This document shows, in pieces, positions 56,816 to 64,000 of a stretch of 64,000 nt of DNA. Each line of letters opens with the position of its first letter. The first letter of the stretch is position 1. The stretch lies in NCBI RefSeq assembly GCF_002933395.1, contig NZ_PKFN01000010.1, positions 186,001 through 250,000 of the forward strand, given 5' to 3'. A model generated the notes under the pieces. The model saw only the letters and a list, made by a program, of their open reading frames with translations. It was not told the DNA's origin and did not search any database. The stretch comes from Yoonia maritima (GTDB lineage: Bacteria; Pseudomonadota; Alphaproteobacteria; Rhodobacterales; Rhodobacteraceae). The position numbers were made by a program, and so were the translations under genes.

Positions 56816-57828
56816 TGCGTGTGCTTGTAACAGGTGGCGCCGGGTATATCGGCAGTCACACTCTTCTTGAACTCATGGCCCAAGGCCACGATGTCTGTGT
56901 ACTCGATAACTACTCTAACGCCACACCCGAAGTTCTTAACCGTGTGCGCGGCTTGTCGAATGGAAATGTCACGGACTTTACAGGCGATGTGCGTGATCCA
57001 GCGATCCTAAACCGCGTGATGCAAGACTTCCGTCCCGAAGCAGTGATTCACTTTGCTGGGCTGAAGGCTGTCGGTGAGAGCGAAGAAAAACCACTGCTGT
57101 ATTACGATGTAAACGTTGGCGGGACACTCGCGCTCCTTCATGCGATGGATCGGGTCGGCTGTAAAAACATCATTTTCTCATCCTCGGCCACGGTATACGG
57201 CGAACCGGTCTACCTCCCCTATGACGAAGCCCATCCAACGGCCCCTATGTCGGTATACGGTCAATCAAAATTGATGGCCGAAAATATTCTAACCAACTGG
57301 GCGAAAGCCACCGCAGGTACTTCAGCGGTATTACTGCGTTACTTTAATCCAGTGGGCGCGCACCATTCTGCGAAAATTGGTGAAGACCCAAAAGACATTC
57401 CCAACAACCTTATGCCATTCATCGCGCAAGTCGCCGTGGGCAAGCGGGACGCGTTGACAGTATTTGGCGAAGATTACGACACGCCCGATGGCACAGGTTT
57501 GCGCGACTATATTCATGTTGTCGATTTGGCGCGCGCCCATGTCGCCGCAATAAATTACGCTGATAAATCCACCGGTGCACGGCCATTCAACATCGGTACC
57601 GGCCAAAGCTATAGCGTTCGCGACATGGTCGCAGCATTTGAACGTGCATGCGGAAGCCCAATCAAAACAAAGCAAGCCCCGCGACGGGCAGGCGACATCG
57701 CTGCGATGCAAGCCGATGCATCCCGCGCCGCTGCAGAACTTGGCTGGACCGCAGAGCACGGACTGGACGACATGACGGCAAGCACTTGGGCGTGGCAATC
57801 TGCCAATCCAAACGGATACGATAACTAA
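56815..57828 (+). CDS. galE: UDP-glucose 4-epimerase
   Basis: Interconverts UDP-glucose and UDP-galactose. 337 aa SDR: VTGGAGYIGSHTLLEL, FSSSATVYGEPVYLP, catalytic SVYGQSKLMAE, LLRYFNPVGAHHS. Full length. Coupled to the protease gene by a 1-nt overlap and followed by a hairpin; no further polysaccharide gene on this strand until the Wza-like gene. Confidence 0.97.
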   Translation: MRVLVTGGAGYIGSHTLLELMAQGHDVCVLDNYSNATPEVLNRVRGLSNGNVTDFTGDVRDPAILNRVMQDFRPEAVIHFAGLKAVGESEEKPLLYYDVNVGGTLALLHAMDRVGCKNIIFSSSATVYGEPVYLPYDEAHPTAPMSVYGQSKLMAENILTNWAKATAGTSAVLLRYFNPVGAHHSAKIGEDPKDIPNNLMPFIAQVAVGKRDALTVFGEDYDTPDGTGLRDYIHVVDLARAHVAAINYADKSTGARPFNIGTGQSYSVRDMVAAFERACGSPIKTKQAPRRAGDIAAMQADASRAAAELGWTAEHGLDDMTASTWAWQSANPNGYDN

Positions 57829-57834
57829 AGAATA

Positions 57835-57864
57835 GGCTTCCCGCACGTTGCTGCACGGGAAGCC
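57835..57864 (+). terminator. Stem-loop after galE
   Basis: GGCTTCCCG and CGGGAAGCC with a 12-nt loop, 6 bp after the galE stop. No T-run, so terminator strength is uncertain. Confidence 0.6.
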
Positions 57865-58223
57865 CACAGACATAAATTGTTAAACGTCAACCAATCTAAA
57901 GCGCCCTACTTTTGACTACGGTCTGGCCGTATGCAAATGTATGTGCGTTTTGTCACTATTTCAGTAAATCCAAGGTTAACGCCGGGCACCTGATCAACAA
58001 TTTGCGAAAAAATACGGCCGAACGACCAATGCGCATCACGGGTAAACATATCTGCATATCGCGCGATGTGACTGCCAGTAACAATCAGCGCCGCCGCGCT
58101 CTGGCTTTGTGCAGCCAATAGAGTTCGATAAAATTTGGCCAAACATTGAAGTAACTTCAAGGCAATATCCCTAGTCCTGCCGCATTTGAAACACGCAAGC
58201 GACGAGCCATAGCGCAATGCTGA

Positions 58224-58256
58224 CCCCCAGACGACTGTTTCAGGTCCTGGGGGGGA
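58224..58256 (+). promoter_or_regulatory. Hairpin covering the RTX gene ribosome site
   Basis: CCCCCAG (58224–58230) pairs with CTGGGGG (58247–58253), which forms part of the G-rich ribosome site before ATG 58263. A shorter alternative is GGTCC/GGACC (58243–58258). Could limit translation; inference only. Confidence 0.35.
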
Positions 58257-58262
58257 CCACAC

Positions 58263-60485
58263 ATGTCACAAATCACTTTGATAAGTTACCTCAATTCTGG
58301 GGCCGCGTTCGCACATTCACACGTAACAGACCTTGCTTTGGTTTCAGTTAATGGCAGGCAAGTTTTGTACAGTACCACTGGAGGAGACGGTGTTTTAAGC
58401 AATTGGAACATCGACGGCGCAACACCAGAGAACATTGATATCCAACCCTTTGATGGCGCGTTGCAAGCTGGTGGTGTGGCGACCCTTAGCGTTCTGAGCG
58501 ATGGCGGCAATACGGCGTTGTTCACCAGTAATGGCACCCAGTCCGCTCCGCAAATTATCACGCTTGATCCGAACGGCGCATTTAACCTCGATTTGGCTGT
58601 ATCGGTCGAGCAACTGACCGGTTATCAGCATTTTACTACGGTGGATTTAGGAACAGGCAGCTTTGCCGTTTACGGCGGCCTGATTTGCGCCGATGGTTTA
58701 GGCCAAATCACCTTCGACAGCTCAGGCGCAATTTCCCCGCAAACAACAACGGCGGGGATTGCAGGAACATATACCGATCAAATATCGGCGACGGCCACCG
58801 CAGCAGTAGACGGGCAAAATATTCTTTTAACCGCGAGCATGACAGGCAATGGCGTTACCAGCTGGTCAATTGACGAAACCGGGGCCCTATCAGCCGTTGA
58901 CAATCTAGGGACTGATCAAGAACTTTGGATTGACGCACCAACAGTGATGACAACCACTGTCGTGAATGGGCAGACCTATGTGGTGCTGGGGGCTGCAGGA
59001 AGCGACAGCATTTCGGTCATGCAACTAAATCCAGACGGCAATATGATCTTGCGCGATCATGTGCTCGATGACCTTGAAACACGTTTCGGTGGGATTTCAG
59101 CGCTAGAGGTAATCAACCATAACGGCCAAACCTTCGTCATCGCAGGAGGCGCAGATGACGGGATAAGCGTGTTCGTTCTACTCGAAGGCGGTCAGCTTTT
59201 ACCACGCGCTCACATCGCCGATACGACGGAAATGGGACTGGATAACATTAGTGCAATTGCGGTTAGCGGACAGGGAAACGGCTTAGATATCTATGTCGCA
59301 AGCAGCAGTGAAATCGGGATAACAAAACTGCGGTTCTCAACAGGACCAGCAGGCATGACCGCGACGGCAACCCTTGCTGGTGATGTGCTGATAGGGTCGG
59401 ATGGTGGTGACATCTTACAAGGTGAACTTGGGGGTGATGTCCTGCGCGGCGGCGCAGGCGACGACATTCTACGCGATGGTGGTGGCAGCGATGTGCTAAC
59501 CGGGGGGGCAGGTGCCGACGTGTTTATTTTGTCCGCAGATGGTGCGACAGACACGATTACTGACTTTTCGCTCGGCGAAGATTCTATTGACCTCTCCCTG
59601 TGGCCAATGCTGCGCGACGCAAGTCAGTTGACGATGACAATGCTAACAAACGGCGTTCAGATCAGTTACGGAGAAGACGTTTTAATCGTTCAAAGCGCGG
59701 ACGGCGGGCCTATCGACTACCGCGATTTTACCAACGCCGACTTGATCGGAATTACACGCATTCCCCAGACTGTGACGCCTGGCTATCCTGGGCCTTATAC
59801 GCCGCCGCCAGACCTTGATCCCCCAACCGGCGATAACGACGATCCGGCAGTCATCAATCTGATGACTGGCATCGGTGTCATCACTGTGGGAAACCTTAGC
59901 GAACTACGCGATGCTATCGCTGGAAACAGTGATACATCACAGGGGCGCGCACCCTTCATCATCGGGCAGGACACGAACGATACCTTAAATGGTGGTGCGA
60001 GTAACGATGTCGTCATAGGCGGCGGTGGTAACGATATCATTTCAGGCGAAACCGGTAATGACACAATTCTAGGCCGAAGCGGTAGTGATACGATCTTTGG
60101 TAATGCCGGTGCAGACATCTTGTTTGGTGGCGCTGGCGCGGACACCCTCAGTGGCGGCACAGGACAAGATATTCTACGCGGCGGCACGGGAAATGACGTG
60201 ATCGATGGTGGCGCTGGAAATGACATTTTGTTCGGTGACGCTGGCGCAGATGAGTTCATTTTCAATGGGGGCCTCGACACAATCAGAGACTTCACCCAAG
60301 GCGAAGATCACATCACCCTCAGCCCAGACCTTTGGACCGGCCTTACCTCAGCCAATGATCTGATTTTGATCTACGGGGATCTTGATGGTGATCAGATGAC
60401 CATAGATTTCGGCGACGGCAATGCGCTGGTGATCGAAAACGTGACCAACCCCAGCGCACTTGCCGATGATATTACGTTGTTCTGA
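58263..60485 (+). CDS. Large RTX calcium-binding secreted protein
   Basis: A 740-aa protein. Residues ~1–365 form a strand-rich, propeller-like region with repeated motifs (VVNGQTYVVLGAAGSDSISV, EVINHNGQTFVIAGGADDGI). A first RTX block (GGAGDDILRDGGGSDVLTGG) lies at ~372–422 with a C-terminal-type VFILSADGATDTITDFSLGE; a Pro-rich linker (YPGPYTPPPDLDPP) near 505–525; a second RTX block at ~567–662 with DEFIFNGGLDTIRDFTQGED. Type I secretion to the cell surface is inferred. Function unknown. It converges on the Wza-like gene with 5 bp between stops. Confidence 0.9.
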   Translation: MSQITLISYLNSGAAFAHSHVTDLALVSVNGRQVLYSTTGGDGVLSNWNIDGATPENIDIQPFDGALQAGGVATLSVLSDGGNTALFTSNGTQSAPQIITLDPNGAFNLDLAVSVEQLTGYQHFTTVDLGTGSFAVYGGLICADGLGQITFDSSGAISPQTTTAGIAGTYTDQISATATAAVDGQNILLTASMTGNGVTSWSIDETGALSAVDNLGTDQELWIDAPTVMTTTVVNGQTYVVLGAAGSDSISVMQLNPDGNMILRDHVLDDLETRFGGISALEVINHNGQTFVIAGGADDGISVFVLLEGGQLLPRAHIADTTEMGLDNISAIAVSGQGNGLDIYVASSSEIGITKLRFSTGPAGMTATATLAGDVLIGSDGGDILQGELGGDVLRGGAGDDILRDGGGSDVLTGGAGADVFILSADGATDTITDFSLGEDSIDLSLWPMLRDASQLTMTMLTNGVQISYGEDVLIVQSADGGPIDYRDFTNADLIGITRIPQTVTPGYPGPYTPPPDLDPPTGDNDDPAVINLMTGIGVITVGNLSELRDAIAGNSDTSQGRAPFIIGQDTNDTLNGGASNDVVIGGGGNDIISGETGNDTILGRSGSDTIFGNAGADILFGGAGADTLSGGTGQDILRGGTGNDVIDGGAGNDILFGDAGADEFIFNGGLDTIRDFTQGEDHITLSPDLWTGLTSANDLILIYGDLDGDQMTIDFGDGNALVIENVTNPSALADDITLF

Positions 60486-60490
60486 CGCAA

Positions 60491-61609
60491 TCAGTTTGCA
60501 AGTGATGCGATTGATTGCCCCAGTCCAAACACAGTGAGCGCGGGCCCAAGTGCACTTTCGGTGCCATAGATGAGATCGTCATCTTGGATGATAAATTTAC
60601 CAGCCGAAAAAAGCCCATCAGCAGAGGTAAGATCTATCGTAAACACAACGCGTTCTTGCGCGGGGCCTGTCGTATCGTCGCGCACAACTGACGTATCATA
60701 TTCGCGCATAATTAGAATCCCCTTCGGGTTCGCGGTCCCATCACTCACGCCACCAACACGTGACATTGCTTCAAGCGCGGTCATGTCTTTTTCGGTGATC
60801 TCGTGCACGGCTTCGGTGCCCGTGGCACCCAATGACAAAAATTTGCGATCATCCGCAATGATCATAACCCGGTCACCGCCGCGCATGGTTGTGTTTTGGG
60901 CGGGTTCTTCCAACAGCCGCTCAAGCGATATGCCATACGTACGGCCATCCCGGATCAAACGCACTTGCGGATTTGCGAGGGCGGGGTTCGCACCACCAGC
61001 CAATGAAAGCAAATCTAACAACTTAAAGTTTCGGTCAGGCAATTCATATAAACCAGGCGCACCCACGCCAGAAGCAAGGTTCGCCATATTTTGGCGGCCC
61101 GGCGTCACCACAAGCTGAACTTGTGCAGACGGGATCGTTTTGCTCAGTTCTTCTTCAACACGCCCGCGCGCTGTCATCGCGGACATGCCCGAAATCCGCA
61201 TATCACCAATATAAGGTACAAAGATGCGACCATCAGATCCGACCTGCGTTTCTTGTAAAGGCGTTGCGCGCTGACCAGTTCCAGACAATAGCGAATTTTC
61301 TTCGGCGTCCCAAATGGTCAATTGAACCGTGTCACCGGGTGCAATGATTAATGATGCTGGTTGTTCTTGTGCTGCAATCCAAGGATACGGATAGAAATCA
61401 TGGTTGGGCCAAGCATTAATAACAGGTAGGGTGTCGCGGGTGACTTCAATAACTTCAAAGTCATAAACCGGCTCTTCACCTTCCTCGCGATTACCTGCGT
61501 TTGACGCGGCTAAAACCTCGGATTGGAACCCGGCACCACGGGGAAGACTGCAGCCAGCAGTCAACAAAGACAGGCCCAGCAACAGTGCCCGATGCAAAGT
61601 GAAACGCAT
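60491..61609 (-). CDS. Polysaccharide export outer membrane lipoprotein, Wza/KpsD-like
   Basis: A 372-aa exporter. Lipobox LSLLTAGC places the lipid on Cys20. Polysaccharide export domain: LIIAPGDTVQLTIWDAEENSL, VGSDGRIFVPYIGDMRISG; SLBB-type regions follow (PGLYELPDRNFKLLDLLSLAGG, HEITEKDMTALEAMSRVGG). It forms the outer membrane channel for capsule or exopolysaccharide. ATG 61609 is chosen for the GGAGAG site and the lipobox; the frame to 61804 overlaps the next gene. It fits with the fucose and galactose sugar genes on the other strand. Confidence 0.94.
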   Translation of the reverse strand: MRFTLHRALLLGLSLLTAGCSLPRGAGFQSEVLAASNAGNREEGEEPVYDFEVIEVTRDTLPVINAWPNHDFYPYPWIAAQEQPASLIIAPGDTVQLTIWDAEENSLLSGTGQRATPLQETQVGSDGRIFVPYIGDMRISGMSAMTARGRVEEELSKTIPSAQVQLVVTPGRQNMANLASGVGAPGLYELPDRNFKLLDLLSLAGGANPALANPQVRLIRDGRTYGISLERLLEEPAQNTTMRGGDRVMIIADDRKFLSLGATGTEAVHEITEKDMTALEAMSRVGGVSDGTANPKGILIMREYDTSVVRDDTTGPAQERVVFTIDLTSADGLFSAGKFIIQDDDLIYGTESALGPALTVFGLGQSIASLAN

Positions 61610-61784
61610 GCTCTCTCCATCAATCGACCGCCATTCGTTGATGACGATATCATTTTTTTCCACAATTATCCTAATTAACCGTGAAAAGAGAGAGTGAAAA
61701 ATTACAAAACCGATGATAGTGGCAAATTGGTTCCAACAAAGGTACAAAAGCAAGGGAGCCAATTTGCCCCCTTGCCGAAAGAAT

Positions 61785-62048
61785 TCACCCTTCGACTGCT
61801 GCAATCACAGCGTCGTATGTCTCGCAAAGCGGTGCCATTTCGGCAGACGCTTGGGCAACAGTTATATTTTCTTGAAACTCGCTAACCACGGCAAACATAA
61901 GATCGGGGTCATTTTGGCCGATGATTTGGATCGCTTCTTTTGCCTGCTCCAGTTTGACATCCACAAGCTCTGAAGTGCATTCGTCCGACGCATAAGCGGC
62001 TGAAGAAACGCACACAGCAATCGCAGTAATAAGTGCCTCGATTTTCAT
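61785..62048 (-). CDS. Small exported hypothetical protein
   Basis: An 87-aa protein with a signal peptide ending near AAYA-S (ALITAIAVCVSSAAYA). The mature ~65 residues are acidic and helical, with two cysteines (DECTSEL and APLCETY) that could make one disulfide. AAGGGATG precedes the start. No family recognised. Upstream of the Wza-like gene on the same strand by about 175 bp. Confidence 0.65.
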   Translation of the reverse strand: MKIEALITAIAVCVSSAAYASDECTSELVDVKLEQAKEAIQIIGQNDPDLMFAVVSEFQENITVAQASAEMAPLCETYDAVIAAVEG

Positions 62049-62193
62049 AGGTTACATCCCTTTTTGTTAGAACCATGAGTGGCTCAAAACCGATGTAGCC
62101 AAAGAATTACGAAAACCTAATACGTATAATTTGGGATGGTAATTTCATGCCAGAATCCGCTTAGAGAGGGCAAAATGTTGCCGATTCTCGCGA

Positions 62194-62370
62194 TTAAAAG
62201 TCTACGGCGATCCCTTTTCGCTCCCAATCGCCAAAGCGAACCGGCTCGGGTCCATCGCGTCCACCCAGTTCGGTAGGAAGCCCCTGCGCTGCGTCTTTTT
62301 TACGGCGCTCTTCGGCTTCGGCAAGTGCACGTTGCGCTGGCGTAGACTGGTCTTTGTCTTGATCGGGCAT
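62194..62370 (-). CDS. DUF1674 protein, SDHAF4-like
   Basis: A 58-aa protein ending in the DUF1674 signature GGRDGPEPVRFGDWERKGIA then VDF. The eukaryotic relatives (SDHAF4/Sdh8) aid assembly of the flavinylated succinate dehydrogenase subunit. ATG 62370 follows CAAGGAGAG; the frame to 62394 is not needed. Divergent from rsmB, the usual place in Rhodobacterales. Confidence 0.92.
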   Translation of the reverse strand: MPDQDKDQSTPAQRALAEAEERRKKDAAQGLPTELGGRDGPEPVRFGDWERKGIAVDF

Positions 62371-62438
62371 TTGGACTCTCCTTGTCGGCGGCATGGCTTT
62401 GATATACCCCGCTTACACCCAGCATCAAGAGATACCCC

Positions 62439-63713
62439 ATGAATCAAACAGGTTTGCCTGCCCGACGCACCGCGCATCATCTATTGATGCAGATCACGAC
62501 CGAAGGTCGCCTGATGGCAGAACTGATAGCGGGCGGTGCCTTGAACCAATTAGCCAATGATGACCGCGCACGCGCCCAGCGCCTAGCGACAGACGCATTG
62601 CGCGGCTTGGACCGTGCGGATCGGATGCTAAAACCATACCTGAAAAAGACGCCGCCTGATCATGTAATGAACGCGCTTCGCCTTGGGGTTATCGAATTGT
62701 GCGGTGGCGAAGCGGCGCATGGTGTCGTGAATGCATACGTGGAAATCGTGGCACGGAACAAACGCACCCAAGCGATGAAGGGCCTAACAAATGCCGTCCT
62801 ACGTAAAATCGCGGCTGAAGGCCCCGAAGGCTGGGGCAAGCGTGCAGTACCGCTGACGCCCGGTTGGCTACGCCAGCCGCTGGTTGCGGCATGGGGCCGC
62901 GAGGCGGTTGTTGGCATGGAAACAGCACACTTTAGTGGCGCCCCGCTTGATCTAACGACAAAGACCGATGCTGACGCCGTGGCAAAAGCAACTGGCGGCA
63001 CCGTTCTGCCAACAGGTTCCGTACGTATCACAAACGCTGGTCAGGTGACGTCGTTGCCCGGATATGACGCTGGCGATTGGTGGGTCCAAGATGCTGCCGC
63101 GGCAATTCCAGTGAAGCTGTTGGGTGATGTGAAGGGCCTTAGGGTTCTTGATCTTTGCGCAGCCCCCGGCGGCAAAGCGATGCAATTGGCTGCTGCGGGT
63201 GCAGATGTAACAGCAGTAGACTTGTCCGAACGGCGCATGGAACGGGTTCAAGAGAATCTAACGCGTGTCGGGCTAAAAGCCCGCACCGTGGTCAGCGACG
63301 CCTTTGCGTTTGAGGAAACTGGGTTCGACGCAATCTTACTTGACGCACCTTGTTCTGCGACGGGAACTATTCGGCGGCACCCTGACCTGCCATACGCTAA
63401 AGATGGGTCAGAGTTTGGCGCATTGATTGATCAACAAGAAACGATGATTGATCACGCGCTAGGCTTGCTGAAACCGGGCGGGCGGCTGGTGTTTTGTACA
63501 TGCTCTTTGCTACCCGACGAAGGTGAAGTGCAAGTCGAGGAAGCTCTCGCGCGTCATTCAGACTTGACGATTGACACCGAGGCACTGAACGTCCCCGGGA
63601 TTGAGCCAGAATGGATCACCGAAGAAGGCGGGCTGCGTCTGCGCCCTGACTACTGGCCTGACCTTGGCGGAATGGATGGATTTTATATGGCCGTTCTACA
63701 AAAAGCAAAATAA
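62439..63713 (+). CDS. rsmB: 16S rRNA m5C methyltransferase, RsmB/NOL1-NOP2-Sun family
   Basis: A 424-aa enzyme with N-terminal NusB-like domain (ARRTAHHLLMQITTEGR ... LRLGVIELCGGEAAHGVVNA) and C-terminal SAM-dependent methyltransferase: VLDLCAAPGGKAMQLAAAGA, ILLDAPCSATGTIRRHPD, and FCTCSLLPDEGE. The two catalytic cysteines are in DAPCS and CTCS. It methylates C967 of 16S rRNA in E. coli. Divergent from the DUF1674 gene. Confidence 0.95.
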   Translation: MNQTGLPARRTAHHLLMQITTEGRLMAELIAGGALNQLANDDRARAQRLATDALRGLDRADRMLKPYLKKTPPDHVMNALRLGVIELCGGEAAHGVVNAYVEIVARNKRTQAMKGLTNAVLRKIAAEGPEGWGKRAVPLTPGWLRQPLVAAWGREAVVGMETAHFSGAPLDLTTKTDADAVAKATGGTVLPTGSVRITNAGQVTSLPGYDAGDWWVQDAAAAIPVKLLGDVKGLRVLDLCAAPGGKAMQLAAAGADVTAVDLSERRMERVQENLTRVGLKARTVVSDAFAFEETGFDAILLDAPCSATGTIRRHPDLPYAKDGSEFGALIDQQETMIDHALGLLKPGGRLVFCTCSLLPDEGEVQVEEALARHSDLTIDTEALNVPGIEPEWITEEGGLRLRPDYWPDLGGMDGFYMAVLQKAK

Positions 63714-63849
63714 TCATTCATAAGGCCCCGTTTCTTCAAACGACTTCATCGCCTTGGCAGGTCCGCGCTTAGGTTAAGAAGTTTTAGTGACTTAACGGCA
63801 ATCATTTTCTATCCTGTCCGCAATAACAATTGGCCGAGGCAGTGCAGAA

Positions 63850-64000
63850 TTGGCAAAAGCGACCACATGGCGGGATCGCCGGACAGCATTTATGAACCGG
63901 GTGCATGCCCGGCGCGCGGCGTTTTCTGATATAACTCCAAGCTTTGTGATTCAGCCCGAGCCGCGGATGATCGGAGCTATAGGTCGTGGCCGTCAATTGA
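63850..64000 (+). CDS. Heparinase II/III family protein (5' end only)
   Basis: Only the first ~50 codons are inside. TTG 63850 (AGGCAG about 9 nt before) gives AKATTWRDRRTAFMNRVHAR, then SFVIQPEPRMIGAIGRGRQL, which matches the N-terminus of roseobacter heparinase II/III proteins (QPEPR-x-IG ... RGRQL) usually found after rsmB. An ATG at 63892 is the other possible start. The catalytic parts lie beyond the window. Confidence 0.65.
   Translation, partial: MAKATTWRDRRTAFMNRVHARRAAFSDITPSFVIQPEPRMIGAIGRGRQL

Larger units (their letters stand above)
57829..58262. other. Intergenic region between galE and the RTX gene
   Basis: 434 bp. Holds a stem-loop just after galE (57835–57864) and a G/C hairpin at the ribosome site of the RTX gene (58224–58256). 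A minus frame through 57906–58262 has no family features. Nothing else seen. Confidence 0.5.

Noticed and set aside
57906..58262. 118-aa minus frame between galE and the RTX gene
   Set aside because: Starts inside the RTX leader hairpin, no ribosome site, no recognisable domain.

Overview
The window is a 64 kb chromosomal segment of a marine alphaproteobacterium of the Roseobacter group (Rhodobacterales). I judge this from the protein sequences, from the atpHAGDC operon followed directly by other genes with no atpI/B/E/F attached, from the DUF1674–rsmB–heparinase neighbourhood, and from typical alphaproteobacterial sets (tamAB, rbfA/dapB, DUF2125, DUF2793, DUF2161, TIGR01459). Species cannot be fixed by eye.

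Layout. 1–24.6 kb is mostly housekeeping: ftsK (3' part off the window), a DapC-like aminotransferase, an amidase, a PIN-like protein, a UbiH-type hydroxylase with a methionine aminopeptidase, the Trm112/LON/thioredoxin-TPR group, SGNH and Nudix hydrolases, a phosphodiester glycosidase, rbfA and dapB (divergent), tamA-tamB, truA, the ycjX-ycjF pair and a DUF2125 protein. 34.2–44 kb is a second ordinary stretch: TraB/GumN protein, DUF2161, manganese pyrophosphatase, HAD phosphatase, MaoC hydratase, ribF, a YkgJ-family protein, threonine aldolase, alpha/beta hydrolase, an isomerase of the HCCA type and prs. 44–50 kb holds an outer membrane protein, an H-type lectin and the F1 part of ATP synthase. 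51–62 kb is a surface and secretion region: GDP-fucose synthesis (gmd, fcl, manC), a secreted M10 metalloprotease, galE, a large RTX protein and a Wza-like polysaccharide export lipoprotein. rsmB and the start of a heparinase II/III gene close the window.

The most unusual part is 24.6–34.2 kb. It holds a stand-alone phage-tail-collar protein, an unrecognised 323-aa protein with a faint resemblance to ABBA/DMATS prenyltransferases, a 986-aa fusion of a carotenoid-desaturase-like flavoprotein with an acetoacetate-decarboxylase-like domain, a class III nucleotidyl cyclase fused to an AAA ATPase and TPR-like tail, and a Crp-family regulator that overlaps the cyclase gene by 4 nt. The regulator keeps the cNMP-binding Glu/Arg/Ser residues and the Arg-Glu-x-x-x-Arg recognition helix of CRP. 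Two CRP-like boxes (TGTGC-N6-TCACA and TGTGT-N6-GCACA) lie at nearly the same distance (centres about 88–90 bp) before the start codons of the first two genes. I infer a self-contained cyclic-nucleotide-controlled locus with a possible biosynthetic role. The wiring is supported by sequence; the product is not known.

Two places also carry very short ORFs with strong ribosome binding sites (33758–33793, and a repeated pair at 36217–36316), which look like leader or small-RNA elements.
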